Shown here piece by piece: positions 56,386 to 64,000 of a stretch of DNA of 64,000 bases (its first letter is position 1; every line of letters starts with the position of its first letter). Location: contig NZ_JAAFZC010000001.1 of assembly GCF_010614805.1 (NCBI RefSeq), positions 372,001-436,000 of the forward strand. The letters run 5' to 3'. This DNA comes from Pseudooceanicola aestuarii (lineage in GTDB: Bacteria; Pseudomonadota; Alphaproteobacteria; Rhodobacterales; Rhodobacteraceae). The position numbers and the translations under genes were made by a program. The notes under the pieces are model-generated. The model was not told the origin of the DNA. It saw only the letters and a program-made list of their open reading frames with translations, and did no database searches.

Positions 56386-57198
56386 CTATGGTTGGTCCAG
56401 AAACCCGCGTATCGACGCCGCCACCGGGACGGGATGGGTGATCGGCGCCATATGCGCCGCACCCGCGATCACCACCCGGCGGCTGTCGGGGATACGGCGA
56501 TCCAGACCCTCGTGAATCCTGGTGATATGGGGCGGGCTTTCGGCGCCTTCGATCAGCAGGGTCGGCACCGGCATCGCGGCGATCAGGCCCCGCGCCAGGA
56601 TCCCCTCCGGATCGCCGTTGTTGGAGACCTGCACCGCTGCGATCAGCGGCATCCGGCTGATCAGGGCATCGCGCTGATGCGGCTCCATCGCGGCCCAGTC
56701 GCGACCATCGCCCCAATCGGCGTGAAAGGCGCGGGCGGCTTCCTCCATCCGGCCATCGGCCAACAATCGGTTGAACTCCCCGTCAGGATCGACAGAGGCC
56801 GTGCCATCGGCCAGCGCAACACCAAAGAAAACCGCCTCGATCAGAGTGAGAGACGCAATCCGCCCCCGCGTTTCCCGCGCTGCCAGCCGCAGCGCGGCGG
56901 TGGCGCCAAAGGAATGGCCGATCAGGTGCACCGGACCGCGCGCCGACATCGCGTCCAGGAAATCGTCACCCACGTCGCAGACGACATCCTGGTACATCGT
57001 CGCGCCGTCCCAATCGCCGCTTTTTCCATGGCCCGGCAGATCGAACGCCTGCATCGCCAGCCGGTCATCCAGCGCCGCCGCGACGCCCTTCCAGGCGCCG
57101 GAATGAGCCAGCGAGCAATGGATCAGCAATGCGGGATCGGCACCCCGCCCCATCTCGCGCCAATGGATCGGGACGCCCCCGCGCATGTCGTCGGGCAT
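56386..57198 (-). CDS. Alpha/beta hydrolase (serine)
   Basis: A 270-residue serine hydrolase. Motifs: LLIHCSLAHSGAWKG (oxyanion region), FDLPGHGKS, the nucleophile elbow LIGHSFGATAAL, and the histidine in AGAAHMAPITHP. Substrate unknown. The ATG at 57198 shares its A with the stop TAA of the isomerase gene upstream, so both are translated from one message. It converges on the threonine aldolase gene. Confidence 0.88.
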   Translation of the reverse strand: MPDDMRGGVPIHWREMGRGADPALLIHCSLAHSGAWKGVAAALDDRLAMQAFDLPGHGKSGDWDGATMYQDVVCDVGDDFLDAMSARGPVHLIGHSFGATAALRLAARETRGRIASLTLIEAVFFGVALADGTASVDPDGEFNRLLADGRMEEAARAFHADWGDGRDWAAMEPHQRDALISRMPLIAAVQVSNNGDPEGILARGLIAAMPVPTLLIEGAESPPHITRIHEGLDRRIPDSRRVVIAGAAHMAPITHPVPVAASIRGFLDQP

Positions 57199-57797
57199 TA
57201 CAGGTCGCCTGCCAGGAACGCGTCCAGATCGTCCAGCCGGTCCTGCCCCCAGAACCGTTCCGCCCCGTCGACGATATAGAAGGGCGACCCGAAGACACCG
57301 TTCGTGATCGCCGCCTCGGTATTGCGCTCGTAGATCTGGGCACCCGTCAGCAACCCGCTGTCGGCCAACCCGGCATCGAACCCGGCCGCGCGCAGGCAAT
57401 CGCGGATCACGTCGTCCTGCGCCACGTCGCGTTCCTGCGCCCAGCAGGCCCCCAGGATACTCTGCACGAGCGTGCCGACATCGCCGCCGCCCGCTGCCTG
57501 CGCGGCGATGATGGCATAGGAGGACGGCGCCGGGTTGGTCGGGAAATGCGCCGGATGGGTGGTCAGTGGCAGCCCGGTCTTGACCTGCGCGCGCCGCAGC
57601 TCCTGGAGGCGGTAATCCTGGCGGGCCGCGGGACGCTCGCCCAGCGGCAGCCCCCCGGTGGCGGAAAAGACGCGGCCCAGATCGACGGGCTTGTAAGTGA
57701 CCGTGGCTGAATGCCGCGCCGCGATCTCCTCCAGCCGGGTACCGGCAAGGTAGGCCCAGGGAGAGATTGTCACAAAATAATAATCGATATGGGGCAT
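57198..57797 (-). CDS. DsbA-family protein, 2-hydroxychromene-2-carboxylate isomerase-like
   Basis: A 199-residue thioredoxin/GST-kappa-fold protein. The N-terminus [19 protein letters not shown] matches the SPxAYL catalytic loop of HCCA isomerases, which use glutathione. [26 protein letters not shown] near the C-terminus (in parts, [10 protein letters not shown] and FWGQDRL) is typical. No aromatic degradation genes are nearby, so its substrate is open. ATG at 57797 has no strong site. Confidence 0.9.
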   Translation of the reverse strand: MPHIDYYFVTISPWAYLAGTRLEEIAARHSATVTYKPVDLGRVFSATGGLPLGERPAARQDYRLQELRRAQVKTGLPLTTHPAHFPTNPAPSSYAIIAAQAAGGGDVGTLVQSILGACWAQERDVAQDDVIRDCLRAAGFDAGLADSGLLTGAQIYERNTEAAITNGVFGSPFYIVDGAERFWGQDRLDDLDAFLAGDL

Positions 57798-57901
57798 GGT
57801 CGGCGAATTTCCTGCTGTCGTCGGTTTGGCAAGACCGTAGCCGGGTGCTAAGCGGGGATCAACGTCACGAATCTGTCATCCGCGGACCGGAGCGCCCTCC
57901 C

Positions 57902-58915
57902 ATGAACATCATCGAGCCCAAGCTCATCGCGGGGAATTCAAACCTTCCCCTCGCAAAGTCCATTGCACGGCGTATGTCCATGCATCGTGGCGTCAATGTC
58001 GGCCTGGTAGACGCCAGGGTCGAACGTTTCAACGACGGCGAAATCTTCGTCGAAGTGTTCGAGAATGTCCGCGGTGAGGACATGTTCATCATCCAGAGCA
58101 CGTCGAACCCCGCCAATGACAACCTGATGGAACTGCTGATCATGACCGACGCGCTGCGCCGGTCCTCCGCCCAGCGGATCACGGCGGTGGTGCCCTATTT
58201 CGGCTATGCCCGCCAGGACCGCCGGACCAAGGCGCGGACCCCGATCAGCGCCAAGCTGGTGGCCAACATGATGGTCGAAGCCGGAATCGAACGGGTGCTG
58301 ACCATGGATCTGCATGCCGCGCAAATCCAGGGGTTCTTCGATATTCCGGTCGACAACCTCTATGCCTCGCCGATCTTTGCGCTCGACATCAAGGAGGGGT
58401 TCAAGGACCGGCTGAAGGACATCATGGTCGTCTCCCCCGATGTCGGCGGCGTGGCCCGTGCCCGCGAACTGGCGAAACGGATCAACGCGCCCTTGTCCAT
58501 CGTCGACAAGCGTCGGGAAAAGCCCGGCGAAATCGCCGAGATGACCGTGATCGGCGATGTGAAGGACAAGATCTGCATCATCGTGGACGACATGTGCGAC
58601 ACCGCCGGCACGCTGTGCAAGGCCGCGGAACTGCTGATGGATTACGGCGCTCAGGAGGTGCATTCCTACATTTCCCACGGCGTGCTGTCCGGCCCGGCCG
58701 TGGAACGGATCACCAATTCGGTGATGGGTTCACTGGTGATCACCGATTCGATCTCGCCCAGCCAGCCGGTGCAGGATTGCGAGAAGATCCGCGTGCTGCC
58801 CACCGCACCGATCTTCGCACAGGCCATCCTGAACATCTGGAACGGCACCTCCGTCTCCTCCCTTTTCGAGACGGAGACGCTGGAACCCGTTTACGAAGGC
58901 TACTTCCGCAGCTGA
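57902..58915 (+). CDS. prs: Ribose-phosphate pyrophosphokinase
   Basis: A 337-residue enzyme that makes PRPP from ribose 5-phosphate and ATP. Motifs: [19 protein letters not shown] (flexible ATP loop), [19 protein letters not shown] and the PRPP loop [18 protein letters not shown]. The PRPP feeds nucleotide synthesis and the upp reaction encoded in this window. ATG at 57902; GGAG lies 11 bases upstream. It diverges from the isomerase gene. Confidence 0.98.
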   Translation: MNIIEPKLIAGNSNLPLAKSIARRMSMHRGVNVGLVDARVERFNDGEIFVEVFENVRGEDMFIIQSTSNPANDNLMELLIMTDALRRSSAQRITAVVPYFGYARQDRRTKARTPISAKLVANMMVEAGIERVLTMDLHAAQIQGFFDIPVDNLYASPIFALDIKEGFKDRLKDIMVVSPDVGGVARARELAKRINAPLSIVDKRREKPGEIAEMTVIGDVKDKICIIVDDMCDTAGTLCKAAELLMDYGAQEVHSYISHGVLSGPAVERITNSVMGSLVITDSISPSQPVQDCEKIRVLPTAPIFAQAILNIWNGTSVSSLFETETLEPVYEGYFRS

Positions 58916-59003
58916 CATTGGCCGGGCGCGCGCCCTTGCCCGGACAACGCCTGCGCTGCCGATGCCCTGCCTGCCCCGCTTCGTCCGCGATCAGCGGGGC
59001 GCG

Positions 59004-59453
59004 CTACCGGCGGGCGGCGAAGAAGTCGCGCAGCAGGGCGGCGCATTCGGCCTCCGCGATGCCATCCACGACTTCGGGGACGTGATGCGATTGCGGATGG
59101 CTGAACACCCGCGCCCCATGTGCCACGCCGCCCGATTTCGGGTCCGACGCCCCGTAACAGACCCGCGCGATCCGGGCCGCTGCGATCACCGCCGCGCACA
59201 TGGCACAAGGTTCCAGCGTCACGTATAGCACATGATCCGGCAGCCGTTCCGCCCCGGTCGCGGCGCAGGCGGTGCGGATCACCAGCATCTCGGCATGGGC
59301 CGAGGGGTCGGACAATTCCCGCGTCCGGTTCCCCGCCCGCGCCACCACCCGCCCCCCCGGATCGACCAGCACGGCACCCACCGGGACCTCGCCACGGGCG
59401 GCGGCCGCGCGGGCTTCCTCCAGCGCCAGGGACATATGCGAGACAAAGGTCAT
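59004..59453 (-). CDS. tadA: tRNA adenosine(34) deaminase
   Basis: A 149-residue zinc deaminase that forms inosine at the wobble base of tRNA-Arg. Zinc motifs: SAHAEMLVIRTA (HAE, about residue 53) and LEPCAMCAAVI. GEVPVGAVLVDP and YGASDPKSGGVAHG are also diagnostic. ATG at 59453 follows AAGGGGA. It shares a 62-base divergent region with rluB. Confidence 0.95.
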   Translation of the reverse strand: MTFVSHMSLALEEARAAAARGEVPVGAVLVDPGGRVVARAGNRTRELSDPSAHAEMLVIRTACAATGAERLPDHVLYVTLEPCAMCAAVIAAARIARVCYGASDPKSGGVAHGARVFSHPQSHHVPEVVDGIAEAECAALLRDFFAARR

Positions 59454-59515
59454 TCCCCTTCCCTGCCCCGCGATCGCCGCTTCCGCAAGGGGCGCGGACG
59501 TTGTATGCGAGAGGG

Positions 59516-60697
59516 ATGAGCCGCACCCCTTCCCGCCCGCCGAAACCCGCCGCCGATGTCACACCCGCAGCCGCCACCCGCCCCGGGGAGCGGATCGCCA
59601 AGGTGCTGGCCCGTGCCGGCGTCGCCTCTCGTCGCGAGGCGGAAAAGATGATCGAGGCGGGGCGGATCAGCGTCAACGGCACCATCATCGACCGCGCCGC
59701 CCTGAACGTCACCGATCGCGATCGCGTCGCCGTGGATGGCCGCCCGATCGACGCGCCCGAACCGGCGCGGCTGTGGCTCTATCACAAACCCACCGGGCTG
59801 GTGACCACCACGAAGGACGAACAGGGCCGCCCGACGATCTACGACGACCTGCCGGAGGACCTGCCCCGCGTCATGTCCGTGGGCCGGCTGGATCTGAATT
59901 CCGAAGGACTGCTGCTGCTGACCAACGATGGCGGCGTGAAACGCAAGATGGAGCTGCCGTCAACGGGCTGGATGCGCAAGTACCGCGTCCGGGTCAAGGG
60001 CAGCCCGACCGACACGATGCTGGAACCCTTGCGCCAGGGCGTGGTGATCGACCGCGAATCGTTTCAACCGATGCTTGTGACCCTCGACCGCCAGCAAGGG
60101 GCCAACGCCTGGCTGACCGTCGGCCTGCGCGAGGGGCGCAACCGGGAGATCCGCCGCGCGATGGAACATGTCGGCCTCAGCGTGAACCGGTTGATCCGCA
60201 TTTCCTACGGCCCGTTCCAGCTGGGCCAGCTGAAGCCCGGCGCGGTAGAGGAGGTCCGCCCCCGCGTGCTACGCGATCAACTGGGAGAAGAGACCCCACC
60301 CGAAGATAGCCCGCCCCCGCGCAAACGCCTGCCGCGCAAGGCCAGCCGTGCCGGGAAACCCGGCGCCGTTCCCATGGCCAGCGGCAAGGGCGGCGCCCGC
60401 AACAAGCCCGCCCCCGGCAAGGGGCCTGGCAAGGGGCAGGGTCAGCGCGCGGAAACGGAGGACACAGGCCGGCCCGGCGGCAAGGTCTTCGGCGCACGCC
60501 GGTTCTCCAGCGGGACGAAGGGCATCGATAGCGCCGCCAAGGGCCCCGGTGGCCGCCCGGATCGCGGTGAACGCGCCGACCGGCCCGACGGGCCGGGCAA
60601 GGAGGGGACGGGCATTCGCCGCCCCGGCGGATCGGGGGCCAGGCCACGCGGACCGGGTGGCAAGCCACGCGTGACGCGACGTAACCGCGACTCCTGA
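59516..60697 (+). CDS. rluB: 23S rRNA pseudouridine synthase, RluB type
   Basis: A 393-residue protein. The S4 domain (IAKVLARAGVASRREAEKMIEAGRISVNG, in parts) is followed by the catalytic domain with the Asp in GRLDLNSEGLLLLTNDG and REGRNREIRRAMEH. Residues about 255-393 form a long tail rich in Lys, Arg, Gly and Pro, probably disordered and RNA-binding. ATG at 59516 abuts GAGAGGG, so the ribosome site spacing is unusually short. RluE/F-type specificity cannot be excluded. Confidence 0.92.
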   Translation: MSRTPSRPPKPAADVTPAAATRPGERIAKVLARAGVASRREAEKMIEAGRISVNGTIIDRAALNVTDRDRVAVDGRPIDAPEPARLWLYHKPTGLVTTTKDEQGRPTIYDDLPEDLPRVMSVGRLDLNSEGLLLLTNDGGVKRKMELPSTGWMRKYRVRVKGSPTDTMLEPLRQGVVIDRESFQPMLVTLDRQQGANAWLTVGLREGRNREIRRAMEHVGLSVNRLIRISYGPFQLGQLKPGAVEEVRPRVLRDQLGEETPPEDSPPPRKRLPRKASRAGKPGAVPMASGKGGARNKPAPGKGPGKGQGQRAETEDTGRPGGKVFGARRFSSGTKGIDSAAKGPGGRPDRGERADRPDGPGKEGTGIRRPGGSGARPRGPGGKPRVTRRNRDS

Positions 60698-60772
60698 CGC
60701 AGAGGGCCGGCGCATCGCTGGCCCCCCGCCGCTGCCGCACCTACCTTGCGCGCGACAGACAGGGAGGCCCTC

Positions 60773-61564
60773 ATGAAATTTGTCGAGACCGAAACCCGTG
60801 GCGCGCTGCGCCTCATCACCCTTTCCCGGCCGGAAGCGAAGAACGCGCTGAACGCCGACCTCTGCGCTCAGCTGCTGGACGCGCTGAACGACGCCGCCGC
60901 CGATCCAGCCGTGCGGGCCGTGGTGCTGACCGGCGCCGACGGCACCTTCTGCGTCGGTGGCGACGTCAAGGCGTTCAACGCCGGTGACTGGCGCAACGTC
61001 CCCGCAGAGGACCGGCAGGCCCAGCTGCGCGGCCGGATGGAGCTGTCCCGCGTCATCCACGAGATGGAAAAGCCGGTCGTTGCCGCGATCGAGGGCGCCG
61101 CCGCCGGTGCCGGGCTGTCCATCGCGCTGGCCTGCGATTTCCGCGTCTGCGCCGCTACGGCCAAGATCACCACCGCCTTTGCCAAGGTCGGGCTGTCGGG
61201 CGATTTCGGCGGCACCTGGTTCATGACCCAACTGATCGGCGCCGCCCTGGCCCGGGAGCTGTACCTGTTCTCCCCGATCCTGTCGGGGAAGGAGGCCGAT
61301 GCCATCGGCCTGATGACCCAGTCGGTGGATGACGGCACCGCGCTGGAACATGCGCTGGAGATGGCCGAACAGCTGTCGCGCGGGCCGACGCTGGCCTATG
61401 GCCGGATGAAGTCGAACCTGAACGCCGCCGCCAATGGCGCAACCCTGGCGGAGGTGATGGATCTGGAGGCCGCGAACCACACCGCATCCACCGGCACCGC
61501 AGATCACAAGGAAGCCGCCGCCGCCTTTGTCGAGAAACGGCGCCCGAACTTCACCGGCAGCTAG
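60773..61564 (+). CDS. Enoyl-CoA hydratase/isomerase
   Basis: A 263-residue crotonase-fold protein. LTGADGTFCVGGDVKAFN and AAIEGAAAGAGLSIALACDFRVCA form the oxyanion hole. The substrate may be a fatty or branched-chain enoyl-CoA. In the region where hydratases carry a second catalytic Glu/Asp it reads AFAKVGLSGDFGGTW. ATG at 60773 follows AGGGAGG. It appears monocistronic. Confidence 0.92.
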   Translation: MKFVETETRGALRLITLSRPEAKNALNADLCAQLLDALNDAAADPAVRAVVLTGADGTFCVGGDVKAFNAGDWRNVPAEDRQAQLRGRMELSRVIHEMEKPVVAAIEGAAAGAGLSIALACDFRVCAATAKITTAFAKVGLSGDFGGTWFMTQLIGAALARELYLFSPILSGKEADAIGLMTQSVDDGTALEHALEMAEQLSRGPTLAYGRMKSNLNAAANGATLAEVMDLEAANHTASTGTADHKEAAAAFVEKRRPNFTGS

Positions 61565-61619
61565 GCAGGCGGGCCGACCTCCGGCGCGGGGCGACCGTTG
61601 CCGGCCCGCGCCGGACAGG

Positions 61620-62366
61620 TCAGCCGCCCAGCATCTCCCGCAGGCGGACGCGTTCGGCACGGTCCAGGCCGATCGTCTCCAGGTAGGTCGCCGCCCCGCC
61701 GTGCTGTGTGTCCAGGTGATCCAGCGTCCGCTCCATCGTCGCGGGGTCGGAGGACAGGATGCGGGCCGTGCGCTCAGGCGAATTCCCCCGCCCTTCGATA
61801 TGGGTGCGCAGCACCTCCATCAACGAGGCGCCGAGTGTCGAGGTCAGGGCGTATTCGGCGATCACGTCCTGACGCGCTACCCCCGCGTTCTCCAGCAGAA
61901 GCGCGGCGGTCAACCCGGTGCGATCCTTGCCCGCTGTACAGTGAAAATAGGCGATACCGTCGTCCTCCACCTCGGCGATGGCGCGCAGGGTACGGGCGAT
62001 ATTGGCCCCGCAATCGTCCAGCGCCATGCGATAGCGTGCGCCGATGTCGAATTCGTCCGCATGAGCGCGCGGCAGGTGGTCGATCGGGGCCAGCCCGTCG
62101 AACAGCGGGATGTTCAGGTAGGTCACACCCGCCACATCGGCCAGCGGATTGGGCGCGGCGTCGATTTCCGTGTCGCGGCGCAGGTCGATGATACGGCGCA
62201 GCCCGCGCGCGCGCGCGGCGTCCAGATCCTCCGCCGACAGATCCTGCAAGGCATCGCCGCGCCAGATCGCATCGGCCCGGGTGACCCCGCCGACGGACAG
62301 GGGATGGCCGCCCAGGCAGCGCATGTTGTGGGCCCCGGCATAGGGCAGGCGGGTGATCTCGGGCAT
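61620..62366 (-). CDS. Tyrosine phosphatase family protein
   Basis: A 248-residue phosphatase. The active-site loop is YFHCTAGKDRTGLTAALLL, the HCxxGKDRTG motif of bacterial lipid/tyrosine phosphatases of the DUF/PTP-SIWI-like group. The N-terminus reads NMRCLGGHPLSVGGVTRAD and IIDLRRDTEI, both usual in this family. Substrate (phosphotyrosine or phosphoinositide) unknown. ATG at 62366 follows CGGAGGA. Confidence 0.9.
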   Translation of the reverse strand: MPEITRLPYAGAHNMRCLGGHPLSVGGVTRADAIWRGDALQDLSAEDLDAARARGLRRIIDLRRDTEIDAAPNPLADVAGVTYLNIPLFDGLAPIDHLPRAHADEFDIGARYRMALDDCGANIARTLRAIAEVEDDGIAYFHCTAGKDRTGLTAALLLENAGVARQDVIAEYALTSTLGASLMEVLRTHIEGRGNSPERTARILSSDPATMERTLDHLDTQHGGAATYLETIGLDRAERVRLREMLGG

Positions 62367-62584
62367 GGGTCTGGTCCTCCGGTGGGTTGGCGCAACCTCC
62401 CCCCTGCGGATCGGGATGGCAAGGGGCAGGCGCCGGCCGCCGGGGGCCAAACCCTGTGCAGCGCGTGAATTTTTCATGACACGCCCGGCGCGCAACCGGC
62501 ATCGGTGCCTGCCGAAATCCTTGCGCCATGCAGCGCCAGCGCGTACCGGAGAACAGGGGTGTGATCAGGCGGAGGGCCAGGGCA

Positions 62585-63355
62585 ATGCAGATCGGGATCA
62601 GCCATCAGCGGGGGCCGACGGATCCGGGCCGGGGGCCGGTGCGCGTGGGCTGGTTTCTGAACAAGACTGAGGCCCCGGTGATCTACGATCCGCCGCGCCG
62701 GGTGAATTCCCGCGACGCCCGGCGCGATCACGCGAAATCCGCCGCCCGCTGCCCCGCCGTCCTGAACCTGGAAACCCGCTACTTCGAGGTGCCCTGCCCC
62801 TATGACCTGAACCTTGGCTTTGCCCGCGACGCCGCGGGCAAGCCGATGTTGCGCAACCTCTCGGGCGGTCAAAGCAGCGTGCGCGGCTCCAAGCTGGGGC
62901 AGAAGATCCACGTGGTGCGCGAGGCCGAATGGCGCTATCCCGACCGGCCGACGATCCAGATGGGCCTGCCCTATGTCTTCATCGCGGACGAGCCCGTCTA
63001 TCTGTCGCAGCTGGACGCCTACATGCATTACAGCCGCACGCCGCGCCCCGGCACGATCTTTGGCGGGCGCTACCCGATCGACCTGTGGCCGCGTCCGCTG
63101 ATGTGGGCGTTCGAATGGCACGATATCGACACGCCGCTGGTGATCCGCCGGGGGGAGCCGCTGTTCTATTGCCAGTTCGAGGCCGACGGCCCCGACCGCG
63201 CCGTCCAGCTGGTGGAGGCCGAGAAGACGCCCGAGCTGGAAACCTATCTGGATCATATCAGCGGGGCGGTGAACTATGTCAGCCAGACCTTCTCCCTGTT
63301 CGACGCCGCAGCGCGGGTAAGACCGGATAAGCTTCTGAAAGTACGAGAAAAATGA
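62585..63355 (+). CDS. Conserved hypothetical protein
   Basis: A 256-residue soluble protein that I do not recognise. It has VGWFLNKTEAPVIYDPP near the start, FEVPCPYDLNLGFARDA, a central aromatic region (WPRPLMWAFEWHDIDTPL) and GEPLFYCQFEADG. No signal peptide or membrane segment. The ATG at 62585 follows GGAGGG. It overlaps the next gene by four bases (ATGA), so the two are likely to work together; the partner looks glycosyltransferase-like. Confidence 0.75.
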   Translation: MQIGISHQRGPTDPGRGPVRVGWFLNKTEAPVIYDPPRRVNSRDARRDHAKSAARCPAVLNLETRYFEVPCPYDLNLGFARDAAGKPMLRNLSGGQSSVRGSKLGQKIHVVREAEWRYPDRPTIQMGLPYVFIADEPVYLSQLDAYMHYSRTPRPGTIFGGRYPIDLWPRPLMWAFEWHDIDTPLVIRRGEPLFYCQFEADGPDRAVQLVEAEKTPELETYLDHISGAVNYVSQTFSLFDAAARVRPDKLLKVREK

Positions 63356-64000
63356 CGGAAGACGCCACGCCGGAAGAGCGTCTGAACCGCGCCCGCGCGG
63401 CCTTTGGCGAGGGGCGGATATCGGCCGCGTGGGAGGCGATCGCCCCGCTGCGGTCCGGGCGCGATGGCCTGCCCCCTGCTCAGGCGCGGGAGCTGGATTA
63501 CCTGGTCCTGGGCTGCGCCGTCTACCACACCGGCGACCTGAATGCCGCGCGTGTTCTGAACGCCCGGCTCAGCGCGGATCAGTGGCGCCCGATGCGCTAT
63601 CGGCTCAGCCTGCGGCTGCGCGATCCGGCCACGGCAAAGCGGCTGCGCAGCCATCCCGCCGTCACCCCGCAGGAGGCCGAGGACTTCCGCACCTCCGCCG
63701 GGCTGCACGAGATCTGGGCAAATCGCTACGGTCTCGGCTTCCCCCTCTATGCGCGCAGGTTTGCCGCGATCAACTTCCCCAAGGTTCTGCCGGGATCGCT
63801 GGACCACGCCCCCCTGACCGACGATCCGACCCGCGACGTGGATCTGATCGTACTGGAACAGGGGCTGGGGGACGTGCTGTTCCACATGGCCCATATCAAG
63901 GCCGAGGGGCACCATGCGCGCAGCACCTTTACCGGGCTGGCGAAATACGCGCCGCTGGTCGGGCGGTTCTTCCCGGAGGCGACATTCCTGCCGCTGGAGA
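63352..64000 (+). CDS. TPR/glycosyltransferase-like protein, 5' part (partial)
   Basis: The first 216 codons are present; the gene runs off the window. The N-terminal part is helical and resembles a TPR array (RLNRARAAFGEGRISAAWEAI and LDYLVLGCAVYHTGDLNAARVLN). Then DVDLIVLEQGLGDVLFHMAHIKAEG resembles the EQGLGDxLxF motif that opens the glycosyltransferase family 9-like domain in TPR proteins. A role in surface glycan or flagellin glycosylation is a guess. The start overlaps the upstream gene (ATGA). Confidence 0.7.
   Translation, partial: MTEDATPEERLNRARAAFGEGRISAAWEAIAPLRSGRDGLPPAQARELDYLVLGCAVYHTGDLNAARVLNARLSADQWRPMRYRLSLRLRDPATAKRLRSHPAVTPQEAEDFRTSAGLHEIWANRYGLGFPLYARRFAAINFPKVLPGSLDHAPLTDDPTRDVDLIVLEQGLGDVLFHMAHIKAEGHHARSTFTGLAKYAPLVGRFFPEATFLPLE

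Overview
This window is a piece of a GC-rich (about two-thirds G+C by eye) alphaproteobacterial chromosome. The protein set looks like Rhodobacteraceae/Roseobacteraceae: an LdtR-type MarR regulator, SdhE, DUF1194 and DUF4170 proteins, a MaeB-PTA fusion, TTTGCAAA boxes in front of prpE, Hint-domain proteins, and dense gene pairs with ATGA or TGATG overlaps. The genus cannot be fixed from sequence alone. I see no rRNA, tRNA, CRISPR array, insertion sequence or prophage. Most of the window is ordinary core chromosome.

Layout. 1-5.6 kb: end of xerC, two alpha/beta hydrolases, an MFS transporter and thrS with a clear terminator. 5.6-8.8 kb: a 485-bp leader after that terminator, then a four-gene bufferin-type operon: a small exported Cys-containing precursor (DUF2282), a DUF692 multinuclear iron oxidase, its DUF2063 partner, and a DoxX membrane protein. 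Such operons make copper-binding modified peptides. 8.7-12.4 kb: small envelope or unknown proteins, an ArsC-like protein, a cold-shock protein, folA-thyA. 12.5-17.8 kb: a GlcD-like FAD oxidase, then a lipoprotein followed by a Slam-type outer-membrane barrel (a probable surface-lipoprotein export pair), glyoxalase I and a von Willebrand A protein. 17.9-24.4 kb: LdtR-like regulator, sdhE, a HTH regulator with a palindrome upstream, an aspartate aminotransferase, a MATE pump and parE. 24.7-29.3 kb: epoxide-hydrolase-like enzyme, zinc-finger protein, DUF1007 plus NicO metal transporter, Hint protein and a lower-GC sulfotransferase. 29.4-35.1 kb: acyl-CoA synthetase, anchored protein, full-length Ada, large exported protein.

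35.1-39.7 kb: a nucleoside salvage operon transcribed leftward as cdd-deoA-deoB-add-upp, with every junction overlapping. It would deaminate and phosphorolyse nucleosides, move the sugar phosphate towards the pentose pathway and recover uracil. 39.9-46.2 kb: OmpA lipoprotein, a second Ada-like protein without the Zn domain, nth, a PfkB kinase, and lipid A/Kdo genes lpxK and a divergent waaA with DUF4170. 46.4-50.8 kb: maeB and prpE with ScfR/RamB-type boxes between them, suggesting control of propionate use by a short-chain acyl-CoA sensor. 51-57.8 kb: CsbD stress protein with a GGAAC-N17-CGTT promoter, nadK, glyA, ribF, a YcgN-like protein, threonine aldolase, hydrolase and DsbA-like isomerase. 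57.9-64 kb: prs, tadA, rluB with a long basic tail, enoyl-CoA hydratase, tyrosine phosphatase, an unknown protein, and the start of a TPR/glycosyltransferase-like gene cut by the window edge.

The points most worth following are the bufferin operon, the lipoprotein/Slam pair, the prpE control region, a Kdo transferase-like protein that lacks the usual catalytic glutamate, a hydrolase with Asp in place of the nucleophile Ser, and a vWA gene with no standard start codon.
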